Positions 1 to 5,364 of a stretch of 32,382 nucleotides of DNA are shown in pieces; position 1 is the first letter of the stretch, and every line of letters starts with the position of its first letter. A model generated the notes under the pieces. It worked only from the letters and a program-made list of their open reading frames with translations. It was not told the DNA's origin and searched no databases. The DNA lies in the IMG/VR virus record IMGVR_UViG_3300049893_002289, positions 1-32,382 of that record. One strand, written 5' to 3'. A program made the position numbers and the translations under genes. This DNA comes from a virus.

Positions 1-289
1 GCCGGTGGGCGCGCGTGGCGTTGAACTTGTGTTTTGCGACGATGGCGGCGTTGAACTCCGGAATGTGGTCGCTTGGCGGGTTGCCGTGGCGCAACCCTTC
101 GAGTGCCTCGCTGAGTTCGGCGTGCATGAGCGCGATCAACTCGCCGTCATTGCGTCCGGCCGCAGTCCACCAGCCTTTTTCTTTCGCCAGCGAGTGAACC
201 TCGCCGGACATGAAGTTGACGAGGTGGGCAAATACGGCCTGCATTTTCGCGGTTGCGGTTTCGATTTCGTTTTGTTTTTCGGTTGTCAT
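1..289 (-). CDS. MazG-like nucleotide pyrophosphohydrolase, partial at edge, internally deleted
   Basis: The ATG at 289 overlaps the stop of the upstream zinc-ribbon gene (ATGA), and 96 codons are visible before the window ends. The N-terminal part reads like phage all-alpha NTP pyrophosphatases: EVHSLAKEKGWW, then RNDGELIALMHAELSEALE, then GNPPSDHIPEF. Such enzymes hydrolyse nucleoside triphosphates to monophosphates, using an ExxE motif and a later ExxD motif. The first motif is present (HAELSEALE, about residues 56-64). Straight after IPEF the sequence jumps to NAAIVAKHKFNATRAHR, which resembles the family C-terminus, so the helix with the second metal-binding motif (normally EELAD-like) is absent. 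The protein is probably inactive or altered. The family call is from remembered conservation and the deletion is inferred from it. Confidence 0.7.
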   Translation of the reverse strand, partial: MTTEKQNEIETATAKMQAVFAHLVNFMSGEVHSLAKEKGWWTAAGRNDGELIALMHAELSEALEGLRHGNPPSDHIPEFNAAIVAKHKFNATRAHR

Positions 290-489
290 GTTGTTTCGTT
301 GTTGATGTTGAAAAACTCCCCGCAGTCCTGGCAGAACCATTCCGACCAAGCCGGAATCCACCTGGCACTGCCGCCTGCCCTATGCGATTCAACCCGCACG
401 AGGCGATCTGACGAATCGCTGAGGGTTGCCGGCGCGTCACAGGTCGGGCATCGTGGAGTGTCGGCGTGTTCGGTTTTTGGTTTTGTCAT
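286..489 (-). CDS. Small zinc-ribbon protein
   Basis: A 67-residue protein with two CxxC knuckles, CPTC at about residues 14-17 and CQDC at about 53-56, spaced as in a zinc ribbon. Between them are several Ser, Arg and Trp residues, including a WIPAWSEWFC stretch. The stop overlaps the MazG-like start as ATGA, so the two are probably translationally coupled. No Shine-Dalgarno sequence precedes the ATG. Upstream lies the iteron-like block. Its style (short, Trp- and Cys-rich) matches the other small proteins at 1257-1538 and 31342-31922. A zinc-binding role is inferred from the cysteines; partner and function are unknown. Confidence 0.65.
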   Translation of the reverse strand: MTKPKTEHADTPRCPTCDAPATLSDSSDRLVRVESHRAGGSARWIPAWSEWFCQDCGEFFNINNETT

Positions 490-496
490 GGCAGGT

Positions 497-648
497 GGTT
501 CAAAACTATTTTGCCAAGAGGTTCAAAAAAATGAGTGGTTCAAAATAACCCTCTCCCTCCCCCGAAGGGGGAGGGGTATTTTGACCCACCTTTTTGAACC
601 AGTTCAAAATTGAATTTTGACCCAATTTTGAACCAATTTTGACCCACC
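497..648. repeat. Iteron-like cluster of about eight TTTTGA(A/C)CC motifs
   Basis: The 293-base gap between 490 and 782 has no convincing gene. Its left half is dense with one motif in both orientations: GGTTCAAAA at about 497, 520 and 537, and TTTTGACCC or TTTTGAACC at about 580, 592, 616, 626 and 637, plus a half copy AGTTCAAAAT at 601. A GC-rich hairpin sits in the middle. Repeated 9-11 bp sites near a primase-helicase gene suggest a replication origin or a multi-site operator; which one cannot be decided from sequence. The rest, 649-782, shows nothing clear except a possible cassette core (GTTAAGC at 772-778). Confidence 0.6.
555..575. other. Perfect GC-rich hairpin inside the iteron block
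   Basis: Arms CCCTCCCCC and GGGGGAGGG (9 bp, perfect) enclose a GAA loop. On the plus strand it is followed by GTATTTTG, so it could act as a weak terminator, but neither side has a proper U-run. It sits between inward- and outward-facing iteron motifs, so a structural role in an origin is equally possible. Confidence 0.55.
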
Positions 649-782
649 CTGTTTTTGGGTGTTAAAATGAGGTAAAAAGTGGTCGTCATTGGCAAAATTT
701 CAGTATCAGTTTGACGTCGTTTTTGGCCTGGCGGGCGCTGCGCAGATGTGATCATTGTCGGATGGTCTGTTGTTAAGCCACT

Positions 783-971
783 TCACTTGATGTAGCTAAC
801 GCGGATTTGTTTGATTGGTTCACTCAGCGTCATTCCCCATCCAGCCTCAGCCTTCCAGTCGGCCGCCTCATAGATTGGCGCCCACTTTCCACGAAACATG
901 ACTTCGATCACGGCCAGCGGCTTAACCACTTGCTGCTGCGAACCCGGCTTGGGCGTCTTGGATTTGCTCAT
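783..971 (-). CDS. Small hypothetical protein (cassette-like ORF)
   Basis: A 62-residue protein, mildly basic, with several aromatic residues (EVMFRGKWAPIYEAADWKAEAGWG) and no recognised domain. Its ATG lies inside the right core of the preceding attC-like hairpin (CTTATGA on the minus strand), as in the next ORF where the core is GTTATGC. The stop is followed by GGCTTAAC, which resembles a cassette end core (RYYYAAC). Unlike its neighbours, its start and end cores are not good complements. Function unknown. Confidence 0.5.
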   Translation of the reverse strand: MSKSKTPKPGSQQQVVKPLAVIEVMFRGKWAPIYEAADWKAEAGWGMTLSEPIKQIRVSYIK

Positions 972-1028
972 AAGGTTTTTGGTTTGCCTGCGCCCCCGTG
1001 TGCCGGGTCGCAGAGCGCGGCGTTATGC
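968..1028 (-). other. attC-like recombination-site hairpin
   Basis: On the minus strand the element starts with GCATAAC, whose TAA is the stop of the upstream ORF, and ends with CTTATGA, which holds the start codon of the next ORF. Inside are paired arms CTGCG/CGCAG and CCC/GGG with unpaired bases. It contains the GCCGGGTCGC arm also seen in the two larger elements at 1247-1338 and 2212-2303. The short length (61 bp) and core sites fit the small end of attC sites; the right core deviates from GTTRRRY. Confidence 0.5.
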
Positions 1029-1253
1029 CCAAACAATGCTGGTCACTTGTTTGAGGTTCACGCTCACTTCGGCGTTTTCCTGTTTCACATGCGCCCACAT
1101 TTCATCCCTGTCTCCGTGATATGTGGCTTGCAGGGTTATCGAAAGCACACCGTTTTTCCCGACACGGTAGCTTGTGTTTTCCGCGTTTCCTTCACCCGGA
1201 AGCCACAGCTCTTTGATTGCTTTGCCATTTTCTTGAGTCGTGATTTGCATAAC
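1022..1253 (-). mobile_element. Putative integron-type gene cassette
   Basis: On the minus strand the unit begins GTTATGC and ends GCATAAC, exact complements. In integron cassettes the first bases (TTRRRY) are complementary to the left core of the cassette's own attC at its other end, and that relation holds here. The ORF fills the unit almost completely: its ATG is in the start core and its TAA is in the end core. Confidence 0.5.
1023..1250 (-). CDS. Small hypothetical protein (cassette ORF)
   Basis: A 75-residue protein with alternating hydrophobic and polar residues in beta-strand style (NGVLSITLQATYHGDRDEMWAH, then AEVSVNLKQVTSIVWA). No family recognised. The start codon is within the core GTTATGC and the stop TAA within GCATAAC, so the reading frame and the putative cassette have the same borders. 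There is no Shine-Dalgarno sequence, since the preceding bases belong to the attC-like hairpin. Translation may depend on the upstream ORF running through. Confidence 0.55.
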   Translation of the reverse strand: MQITTQENGKAIKELWLPGEGNAENTSYRVGKNGVLSITLQATYHGDRDEMWAHVKQENAEVSVNLKQVTSIVWA

Positions 1254-1338
1254 CAGTCACTTCAGCGAACCCGGCTTTCGCATTTCAGTTGCAAGCGACC
1301 CGTCCGGTGAGCCGGGTCGCTGAGTTCCTGCGTTAGAT
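1247..1338 (-). other. attC-like recombination-site hairpin, large
   Basis: On the minus strand the element runs from ATCTAAC (fits RYYYAAC) to GTTATGC (close to GTTRRRY). On the plus strand the arms are CAGCGAACCCGGCT (1263-1276) and AGCCGGGTCGCTG (1310-1322), perfectly complementary except for one extra A in the left arm. A single unpaired base in a long imperfect stem is a hallmark of attC sites, where it sets strand choice. The same arms with the same extra A occur at 2212-2303. Confidence 0.6.
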
Positions 1339-1538
1339 GCCTGAGCGAGCGCAGGATTTTCGCCGCCTTTTCCGACGGGTCGCTTCCACCGCCCCGCCAC
1401 TTCGCTACGATTCGTCCCGGCGATTGCTCGCAGTTGTCGCCACGCCCCGCACTCGTAGCACCATTCAGCCCAGCCACCGCAGATTATCCAAGACTTACCG
1501 TGACGGCATCTAACATCTGCGTGCTCTCGTGTTTTCAT
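1257..1538 (-). CDS. Small Cys/Trp-rich zinc-finger-like protein (cassette ORF)
   Basis: A 93-residue ORF. The informative part is residues 8-60: DVRCRHGKSWIICGGW, AEWCYECGAWR, then KRPVGKGGENP. The cysteines (C-H pair, then CxxC) suggest a small zinc-binding fold. From about residue 69 (NAGTQRPGS onward) the frame translates the attC-like hairpin, so the last 25 residues are probably a read-through tail. The start used here is the ATG at 1538, upstream of the cassette core GTTAGATGCC. No in-frame start follows the core, so insertion may have fused the ORF to a new start. Confidence 0.55.
   Translation of the reverse strand: MKTREHADVRCRHGKSWIICGGWAEWCYECGAWRQLRAIAGTNRSEVAGRWKRPVGKGGENPALAQASNAGTQRPGSPDGSLATEMRKPGSLK
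1332..1514 (-). mobile_element. Putative integron-type gene cassette
   Basis: On the minus strand the unit begins GTTAGATGCC (1514-1505) and ends GGCATCTAAC (1341-1332), a perfect 10-bp complement, matching GTTRRRY and RYYYAAC. The hairpin at 1247-1338 follows directly. It encloses most of the Cys/Trp-rich ORF. Confidence 0.55.
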
Positions 1539-1568
1539 AAGCGTTTTGCGGATGCCACTCAGCCCGGA

Positions 1569-1586
1569 GGTTCATGCGTTCGGCCC
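1569..1586. repeat. 18-bp direct repeat, copy 1
   Basis: GGTTCATGCGTTCGGCCC on the plus strand, identical to 2638-2655. It lies just downstream of the stop of the ORF 1589-1861, as copy 2 overlaps the end of the primase-helicase. The minus-strand reading (GGGCCGAACGCATGAACC) could be a worn cassette junction. Confidence 0.6.
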
Positions 1587-1588
1587 AT

Positions 1589-1861
1589 TCATTTAGTTGC
1601 GTTGAATAGTTGGGTTTCGGCGCTGATTAGTGTTTCGCCAACGCCGTAAGTTTCGACATACCACACCGAGCCGTCAGTCTTTCGGGCAATAAACGCGTAT
1701 TTCTTGTTCGAGCGCCGGGCGACGCGCTTGGGTTTTCGTTCAGCTTTTGCCCGGAGCGCCTTCATGCGGGCGCTTCGTTCTGCGGCGGACAGGCCGCCCC
1801 ACCGTGATTCGGCGGAGCGGCGCTGCATCGCGCGCATGTAATCGCTGACAGCCTTATTCAC
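1589..1861 (-). CDS. Basic small protein, possibly nucleic-acid binding
   Basis: A 90-residue protein. I chose the GTG at 1861 because GGAGG lies 6 bases upstream and it overlaps the previous stop by only 8 bases; the longer frame to 1987 would run over most of the upstream gene. The first half is helical and very basic (SAAERSARMKALRAKAERKPKRVARRSNKK). The second half looks like a compact beta domain (YAFIARKTDGSVWYVETYG). It shares a promoter with the upstream gene 1854-2084. DNA or RNA binding is inferred from charge only. Confidence 0.6.
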   Translation of the reverse strand: MNKAVSDYMRAMQRRSAESRWGGLSAAERSARMKALRAKAERKPKRVARRSNKKYAFIARKTDGSVWYVETYGVGETLISAETQLFNATK

Positions 1862-2084
1862 TGGCGGCCTCCGCGCTGTATCCGCGACCGTTCGCGGCGG
1901 TGAGGGCTTCGATGACCTCTTGCGCTTCGGCGGCGGTGTAGCGGATGGCATCTTCGCGGCTGCCGCCCATGATCTCGGCCTTGCCATCGCGCTGCCAGTT
2001 GATGTCGGTGATGTAGTCGCCCCGGCCTTCGCTGAGGATGATGGTGTCCGCTTGGCTGTTGCTGTTATTGGTCGTATTTTTCAT
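1854..2084 (-). CDS. Small hypothetical protein, first gene of a regulated pair
   Basis: A 76-residue acidic protein: a polar N-terminus (MKNTTNNSNSQAD), then GRGDYITDINWQRDGKAEIMGG, then a helical part (YTAAEAQEVIEALTAANGRG). No family recognised. An A-rich stretch rather than a clear Shine-Dalgarno sequence precedes the ATG. It lies about 45 bases below a predicted promoter with a 17-bp palindrome, so transcription of this gene and 1589-1861 is probably repressible. Confidence 0.6.
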   Translation of the reverse strand: MKNTTNNSNSQADTIILSEGRGDYITDINWQRDGKAEIMGGSREDAIRYTAAEAQEVIEALTAANGRGYSAEAASE

Positions 2085-2134
2085 TTTTTCTTTCGCCGGC
2101 TTCGGGTTACTGGCCCGTCGCTCTTTACGCGACC

Positions 2135-2162
2135 AATCTACACGACGTAGCCGCTACGTCAA
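2135..2162 (-). promoter_or_regulatory. Predicted sigma70-type promoter with palindrome in spacer
   Basis: On the minus strand TTGACG (5 of 6) is followed after 16 bases by TAGATT (4 of 6), about 50 bases upstream of the ATG at 2084. The spacer and most of the -35 are covered by a perfect palindrome (see the operator entry). Confidence 0.5.
2144..2160. promoter_or_regulatory. Palindromic operator candidate
   Basis: GACGTAGC and GCTACGTC, a perfect 8-bp inverted repeat around one central base, placed between and over the promoter boxes. A dimeric repressor bound here would block polymerase. No gene beside it encodes an obvious repressor; the helix-turn-helix protein at 13127-13366 or a host factor are candidates. 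Confidence 0.55.
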
Positions 2163-2211
2163 TAGGTTTCTGCATTTATTTTCCGATGGTTTGTAAGTCG
2201 TTGACCGGACG

Positions 2212-2303
2212 CTCGAACCACGGGTTGGAGCGAACCCGGCCGTTGCGCTCTGGTTGCAATTCATGCGTCTTTTGGGCCGGGTCGCTCACCCCGACCGTTA
2301 GGA
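2212..2303 (-). other. attC-like recombination-site hairpin, large
   Basis: On the minus strand it runs from TCCTAAC to GTTCGAG. On the plus strand the arms are GAGCGAACCCGGCC (2228-2241) and GGCCGGGTCGCTC (2275-2287), complementary except for one extra A in the left arm, at the same place as in the element at 1247-1338. The loop is about 33 bases. The left core is exactly complementary to the start of the preceding cassette (GTTAGGAGAC); the right core is degenerate. Confidence 0.6.
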
Positions 2304-2492
2304 GACTTAGTATTCATGGCAGTTGTCGCTTATGAGCGTCCCGATACACTCGCGGATTGTATGCGCTCCGAGGCTGCACCCAGTTGCCGCAAATGTTTCG
2401 GCGGCGGATGCCAGCATTTGCATTGCCTCTTTCCGTTGTTCGTTTATTGCTTCGATTTCTTTTTCAGTTTTCATCGGTTGTTGTCTCCTAAC
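2297..2492 (-). mobile_element. Putative integron-type gene cassette
   Basis: On the minus strand the unit begins GTTAGGAGAC (2492-2483) and ends GTCTCCTAAC (2306-2297), a perfect 10-bp complement. It encloses a 55-codon frame (ATG at 2474, stop at 2307) and is followed by the hairpin at 2212-2303. The best example of cassette architecture in the window. Confidence 0.6.
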
Positions 2493-2570
2493 CATGCGCT
2501 GCACAGAACGCGGCTTCGCCGGTTCTGTTTGCGGCACATAGAAATGGTCGAGCAGCCACTTGTCTTTCAT
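2307..2570 (-). CDS. Small helical protein; two possible starts, the shorter within a cassette
   Basis: From the ATG at 2570 (GGAGA upstream) the frame gives 87 residues. Residues 15-32 (TEPAKPRSVQRMVRRQQP) translate a hairpin and a cassette core, so they are unlikely to be a conserved domain. A second ATG at 2474 with AGGAGA upstream gives 55 residues (MKTEKEIEAINEQRKEAMQMLASAAETF, given here only in part as MKTEKEIEAI), mostly one long helix ending with two cysteines. The likeliest history is a cassette ORF inserted in frame behind a short upstream ORF. The 2570 ATG overlaps the 25-codon ORF stop as ATGA. Function unknown. Confidence 0.5.
   Translation of the reverse strand: MKDKWLLDHFYVPQTEPAKPRSVQRMVRRQQPMKTEKEIEAINEQRKEAMQMLASAAETFAATGCSLGAHTIRECIGTLISDNCHEY
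2488..2541 (-). other. attC-like hairpin, partly worn
   Basis: On the minus strand CAGAACCGGC-GAA-GCCGCGTTCTG forms a stem with one unpaired C, followed by a right core GTTAGGA that opens the next cassette. The left core is not recognisable (CTATGTG). Orientation agrees with the other elements. Confidence 0.45.
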
Positions 2571-2644
2571 AGTCTTTCTCCAGCCGCGTCTGTGAGCTTC
2601 ACGTTAGCACGCCGATTCACGCTGCTGGTTGTTTGGTGGTTCAT
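2567..2644 (-). CDS. 25-residue mini-ORF linking two genes
   Basis: The ATG overlaps the primase-helicase stop (ATGA) and its own stop overlaps the next ATG (ATGA). The peptide begins MNHQTTSSVNRRAN and ends AAGERL. Its DNA includes AACGTGAAGCTCA, which recurs at the end of the zinc-finger ORF near 31676. It could be a coupling peptide or simply the translated remains of an attC-like site. Confidence 0.3.
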   Translation of the reverse strand: MNHQTTSSVNRRANVKLTDAAGERL

Positions 2645-2655
2645 GCGTTCGGCCC
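2638..2655. repeat. 18-bp direct repeat, copy 2
   Basis: GGTTCATGCGTTCGGCCC, identical to 1569-1586. It overlaps the last codons and stop of the primase-helicase gene (ending GPNA). It marks the border between the replication genes and the cassette region. Confidence 0.6.
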
Positions 2656-4758
2656 CTTTTTATAGGTCGAATCCTCCGACTTGGCAAGCTTCCCATTCGC
2701 AACCAGGAGCGGCAAAATGCGTTTGCAAGTGGCAAGAGACACGTCTTTTTTCTGTTTCGCAAGCCAAATCTCCAACCGTTTTGCAATCGCGTTTTTGCCT
2801 TCGTCGCCAGTGCAGGCGGACGTGAACTCATGTAAATTCATAGCGGCGATTTCCGCGGTTTCGTTTGGCCGGCCTGGCTTGCCGCTTTCTTTTTCCGGCT
2901 TTTCCGGCGGCGGAATCTGATTCCATTTGATTCCCTTTTTGGCGTGCTCAAGCCAGATTTCCGTTGTCCACGTGCCGTCAGGGTGGACGGCTCCAGCGCG
3001 GGTTCCGCGCTTCGCTAGCTTCAACTCAAACACGCCATTGCCGTGCGGTTTCAGGAACATGACGGCCCGCGCCCAATTGACCATCTCGCTTGAGCCAAGT
3101 CCAGCGTAAGCGTAGTCAACCGCCGTCCAGTTGGCGGTTTCCTTCGCGGACTTCGGCTTGCCCGTGTGGTGGACTCCGAAAAACACGGCGCCCGTTGATT
3201 CAAGAACCGGGTTCAATTTTTCGCGCAGGAAAATCGTCGCCTCAGTTTGCTTGTTCACGTCAATGCCCATGAAGCTTAAGGCGGGGTCAATGACGATTAT
3301 ATCCGGCCGCTCACGGTCAATGAGCCGCTGCAATCGTTCGATGAACTTGTCGCCGACGGCGCGCGTTTCCGTTTTGAAAATCAGATTCTCGCGCACTGCC
3401 TCCAAGTCATCCTCACGCCCAAACTCAGTCAACCCTTGGCCGGCAACGATGCCTTGCACGATTTCCGCAAGGTCATAATCGTCATTCTCCGCCTGGATGA
3501 TGAGCGTTTTCAATTTCCTTCCCGGCGGCGGGGCGATGCCCCAGCAAGATTTCCCGCAAGCCCACGCCACGGCGAATTCCGAAATGATGGAAGACTTGCC
3601 TATGCCTGACGGGCCGAGAAGCCAAAGAGATTTGCCACGGCAGATGTAACGCAACGATTCATTTTCACGCCAACCAATGATGCAGTTTGGGTCATTGCGC
3701 GTGTCCAATCCGCTGAGGTATTCCACCGTCAGACACTTGCCGAGTTCATCACTGGAAACTTCGGCGAGCCATTCCGTGTAAGAGCCGGCGCCGATGCGGA
3801 GTCCGAGCAATTCCTGGCGCGAACCAAAGCGGACACAATTCGGCAACCGCGAAAAGCGCGACGGGTTTTTGTTTTTGGCGTCGAACTTGAAACCGAACTC
3901 AGCAAGATAACCCTCAACGATGTTGCGCCGTTCGTCGTATTCGGCACGGGAAGCCGCATCCAGCTTTACCCACGCGTGAATTGATTTGCCGCCCGAATCA
4001 ATCAGCGCGGTGATCGGCAGCCTAGAATTTGAAAGGACGTGAAACTGCTCAACCTTTGAAATTTCGTCGGACTCAAACAGTGCATGCCGATACGATTGAA
4101 CGTCGGCGTCATGTCCGCGTCCTGGCTTGATGGGATTTACGCGGATGAAGATTCCGGTTCGCTTGGATGAACTAAAGATTCCGTTGGGATTTCCTTTGGC
4201 TGCATCCAGTTTGCGCAACCATTCCTCGCGGCTGTTAAAAGTCCCTTCACTCTCTGGAATCTCGCGGCCATCGTCATTCAGTTCTGCCGGGCAGATGCAG
4301 ACATTCTCGCCTTCGACAAAGGCGGCTCGGAGAAGTTCGCGGGCACTGTCGGCGATGGGCTTTGGCAGTTCGGCGGCATCGTGGGCCGGCGGAATTTTCG
4401 GCGGGGAAATTTTGGCGGCAGGCTTTGGCTTAGATGCATTCGGGTAGCCGCCGAGCTTTTCAGGAACGCCCGCGCCGAATCTGCGGTCTGAAATCTTCTC
4501 GCCGCGCAAATGGCCGCGCGGCTTTTCATGCTTGGCGTTCATCGCTGATTGCAGCTTGTGTTCCAGTTCGCGCTCGCTCCACGGCGGCGAACATCGAGCA
4601 TTATATTCCGCCAATAGGGCGCGGGCATCATGTTCGGGCAGGTCAAACCCCCACACGAGCGCGCACGCAACCTGAAACGTAGCGTCATGCCCGCCGCTGC
4701 CGGAAACGGCGGCGTCCATCTTCGCCACGTAGGCGCGGGCGCGGTCAAACAATGTCAT
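2641..4758 (-). CDS. Primase-helicase (primase-like domain fused to RepA-type ATPase)
   Basis: A 705-residue protein, the likely replication initiator/helicase. Residues 1-80 form a small helical domain (SPPWSERELEHKLQSA) like the helical domain beside phage primases. Residues about 200-330 look like an archaeo-eukaryotic-type primase fold (SGGKSIHAWVKLD, then NPSRFSRLPNCVR). Residues about 375-620 are a RecA-fold ATPase: Walker A GPSGIGKS at 382-389, Walker B IIVIDP with Asp491, then FFGVHHTGK as the sensor region. The C-terminal tail is linker plus a small helical domain. It acts on DNA in the cytoplasm, presumably opening the origin, for which the iteron block at 497-648 is the nearest candidate. 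The primase call is weaker than the ATPase call. Confidence 0.75.
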   Translation of the reverse strand: MTLFDRARAYVAKMDAAVSGSGGHDATFQVACALVWGFDLPEHDARALLAEYNARCSPPWSERELEHKLQSAMNAKHEKPRGHLRGEKISDRRFGAGVPEKLGGYPNASKPKPAAKISPPKIPPAHDAAELPKPIADSARELLRAAFVEGENVCICPAELNDDGREIPESEGTFNSREEWLRKLDAAKGNPNGIFSSSKRTGIFIRVNPIKPGRGHDADVQSYRHALFESDEISKVEQFHVLSNSRLPITALIDSGGKSIHAWVKLDAASRAEYDERRNIVEGYLAEFGFKFDAKNKNPSRFSRLPNCVRFGSRQELLGLRIGAGSYTEWLAEVSSDELGKCLTVEYLSGLDTRNDPNCIIGWRENESLRYICRGKSLWLLGPSGIGKSSIISEFAVAWACGKSCWGIAPPPGRKLKTLIIQAENDDYDLAEIVQGIVAGQGLTEFGREDDLEAVRENLIFKTETRAVGDKFIERLQRLIDRERPDIIVIDPALSFMGIDVNKQTEATIFLREKLNPVLESTGAVFFGVHHTGKPKSAKETANWTAVDYAYAGLGSSEMVNWARAVMFLKPHGNGVFELKLAKRGTRAGAVHPDGTWTTEIWLEHAKKGIKWNQIPPPEKPEKESGKPGRPNETAEIAAMNLHEFTSACTGDEGKNAIAKRLEIWLAKQKKDVSLATCKRILPLLVANGKLAKSEDSTYKKGPNA

Positions 4759-4761
4759 TTC

Positions 4762-5007
4762 TCAATTTCTCCCAGGGAAATCCACGGGCGGCAACTGGTC
4801 TGGATTCTCCGCCACGGCCTGCAATTTGTCCGCTGTGAATCGCATCAAAGCCGCCGCCGCCAGCGCGGCCGTCACAGTGATTTTTTCGTCAATGAAACAG
4901 ACAATCGGCTCATTATGATGCGAGTTCCAGCCGATGCAAAGCAAGGGCTGTTCGTGCGCCTCAACCGCCTTTTTCCATTGGTCGAAGATTTGATCGTTGG
5001 TTTTCAT
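4762..5007 (-). CDS. Small hypothetical protein in replication operon
   Basis: An 81-residue protein (MKTNDQIFDQWKKAVEAHEQ start, ending PPVDFPGRN) with an Ala-rich helix in the middle. It lies 3 bases before the primase-helicase start and directly after the nuclease-like gene, so it is co-transcribed. No family recognised. Confidence 0.6.
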   Translation of the reverse strand: MKTNDQIFDQWKKAVEAHEQPLLCIGWNSHHNEPIVCFIDEKITVTAALAAAALMRFTADKLQAVAENPDQLPPVDFPGRN

Positions 5008-5364
5008 TTAGATTTGCGATTCGTAGCATACGTGTTGTTTTTTGCGGTGAGGTTGATATTTCGTCGGGCCGATTTTCTGCCAGCCGTGAACAATGATTTT
5101 CCGGCTCTCTGACTTCCAGAGTTCGTGCGCTTGCAGGCTTTTGATTTTGGAAATGCGCGCCCACATATTAGAGCGCGTCGTTGACTGGACTGCAAGCGTT
5201 TCATTTCCGCGAATGGCGATGATGTCAATGAATCCGAAAAGGTCTTTGCGGATTCGCGCGAAAGGATTCCAGTGCTCGACGACCTCGGCGAGCCATCCGT
5301 CGTCACGCAGTTTTTTGAGCGAGCGTTGCGTTGGTGATTTTCCGGAAGGTTTCTTTCGCTTCAC
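5008..5364 (-). CDS. PD-(D/E)XK-like phage protein, possible nuclease
   Basis: A 118-residue basic protein. The start overlaps the methyltransferase-fragment stop (ATGA). It begins SPTQRSLKKLRDDGW and continues ARIRKDLFGFIDIIAI then ETLAVQSTT, which matches the D-x(n)-E/Q-x-K/T spacing of restriction-like nuclease cores, with Asp47 and Gln60. The usual Glu and Lys are replaced by Gln and Thr, so the active site may be variant. Such proteins are common in phage replication operons; substrate and activity are not known. Alternative: a non-catalytic DNA-binding member of the fold. Confidence 0.55.
   Translation of the reverse strand: MKRKKPSGKSPTQRSLKKLRDDGWLAEVVEHWNPFARIRKDLFGFIDIIAIRGNETLAVQSTTRSNMWARISKIKSLQAHELWKSESRKIIVHGWQKIGPTKYQPHRKKQHVCYESQI

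Noticed and set aside
147-440. 97-codon minus-strand ORF
   Set aside because: It lies over the MazG-like and zinc-ribbon genes, which have clear motifs in other frames; the product is very Arg-rich as expected of a shadow.
540-755. 71-codon ORF on the minus strand in the iteron gap
   Set aside because: It translates iterons and the hairpin (low-complexity KYPSPFGGGRG), has no ribosome site and no protein-like composition.
807-1310. 167-codon plus-strand ORF
   Set aside because: Opposite to all genes, spans two hairpins and two better ORFs; its tail NQSLQRTRLSHF is translated from the attC-like hairpin.
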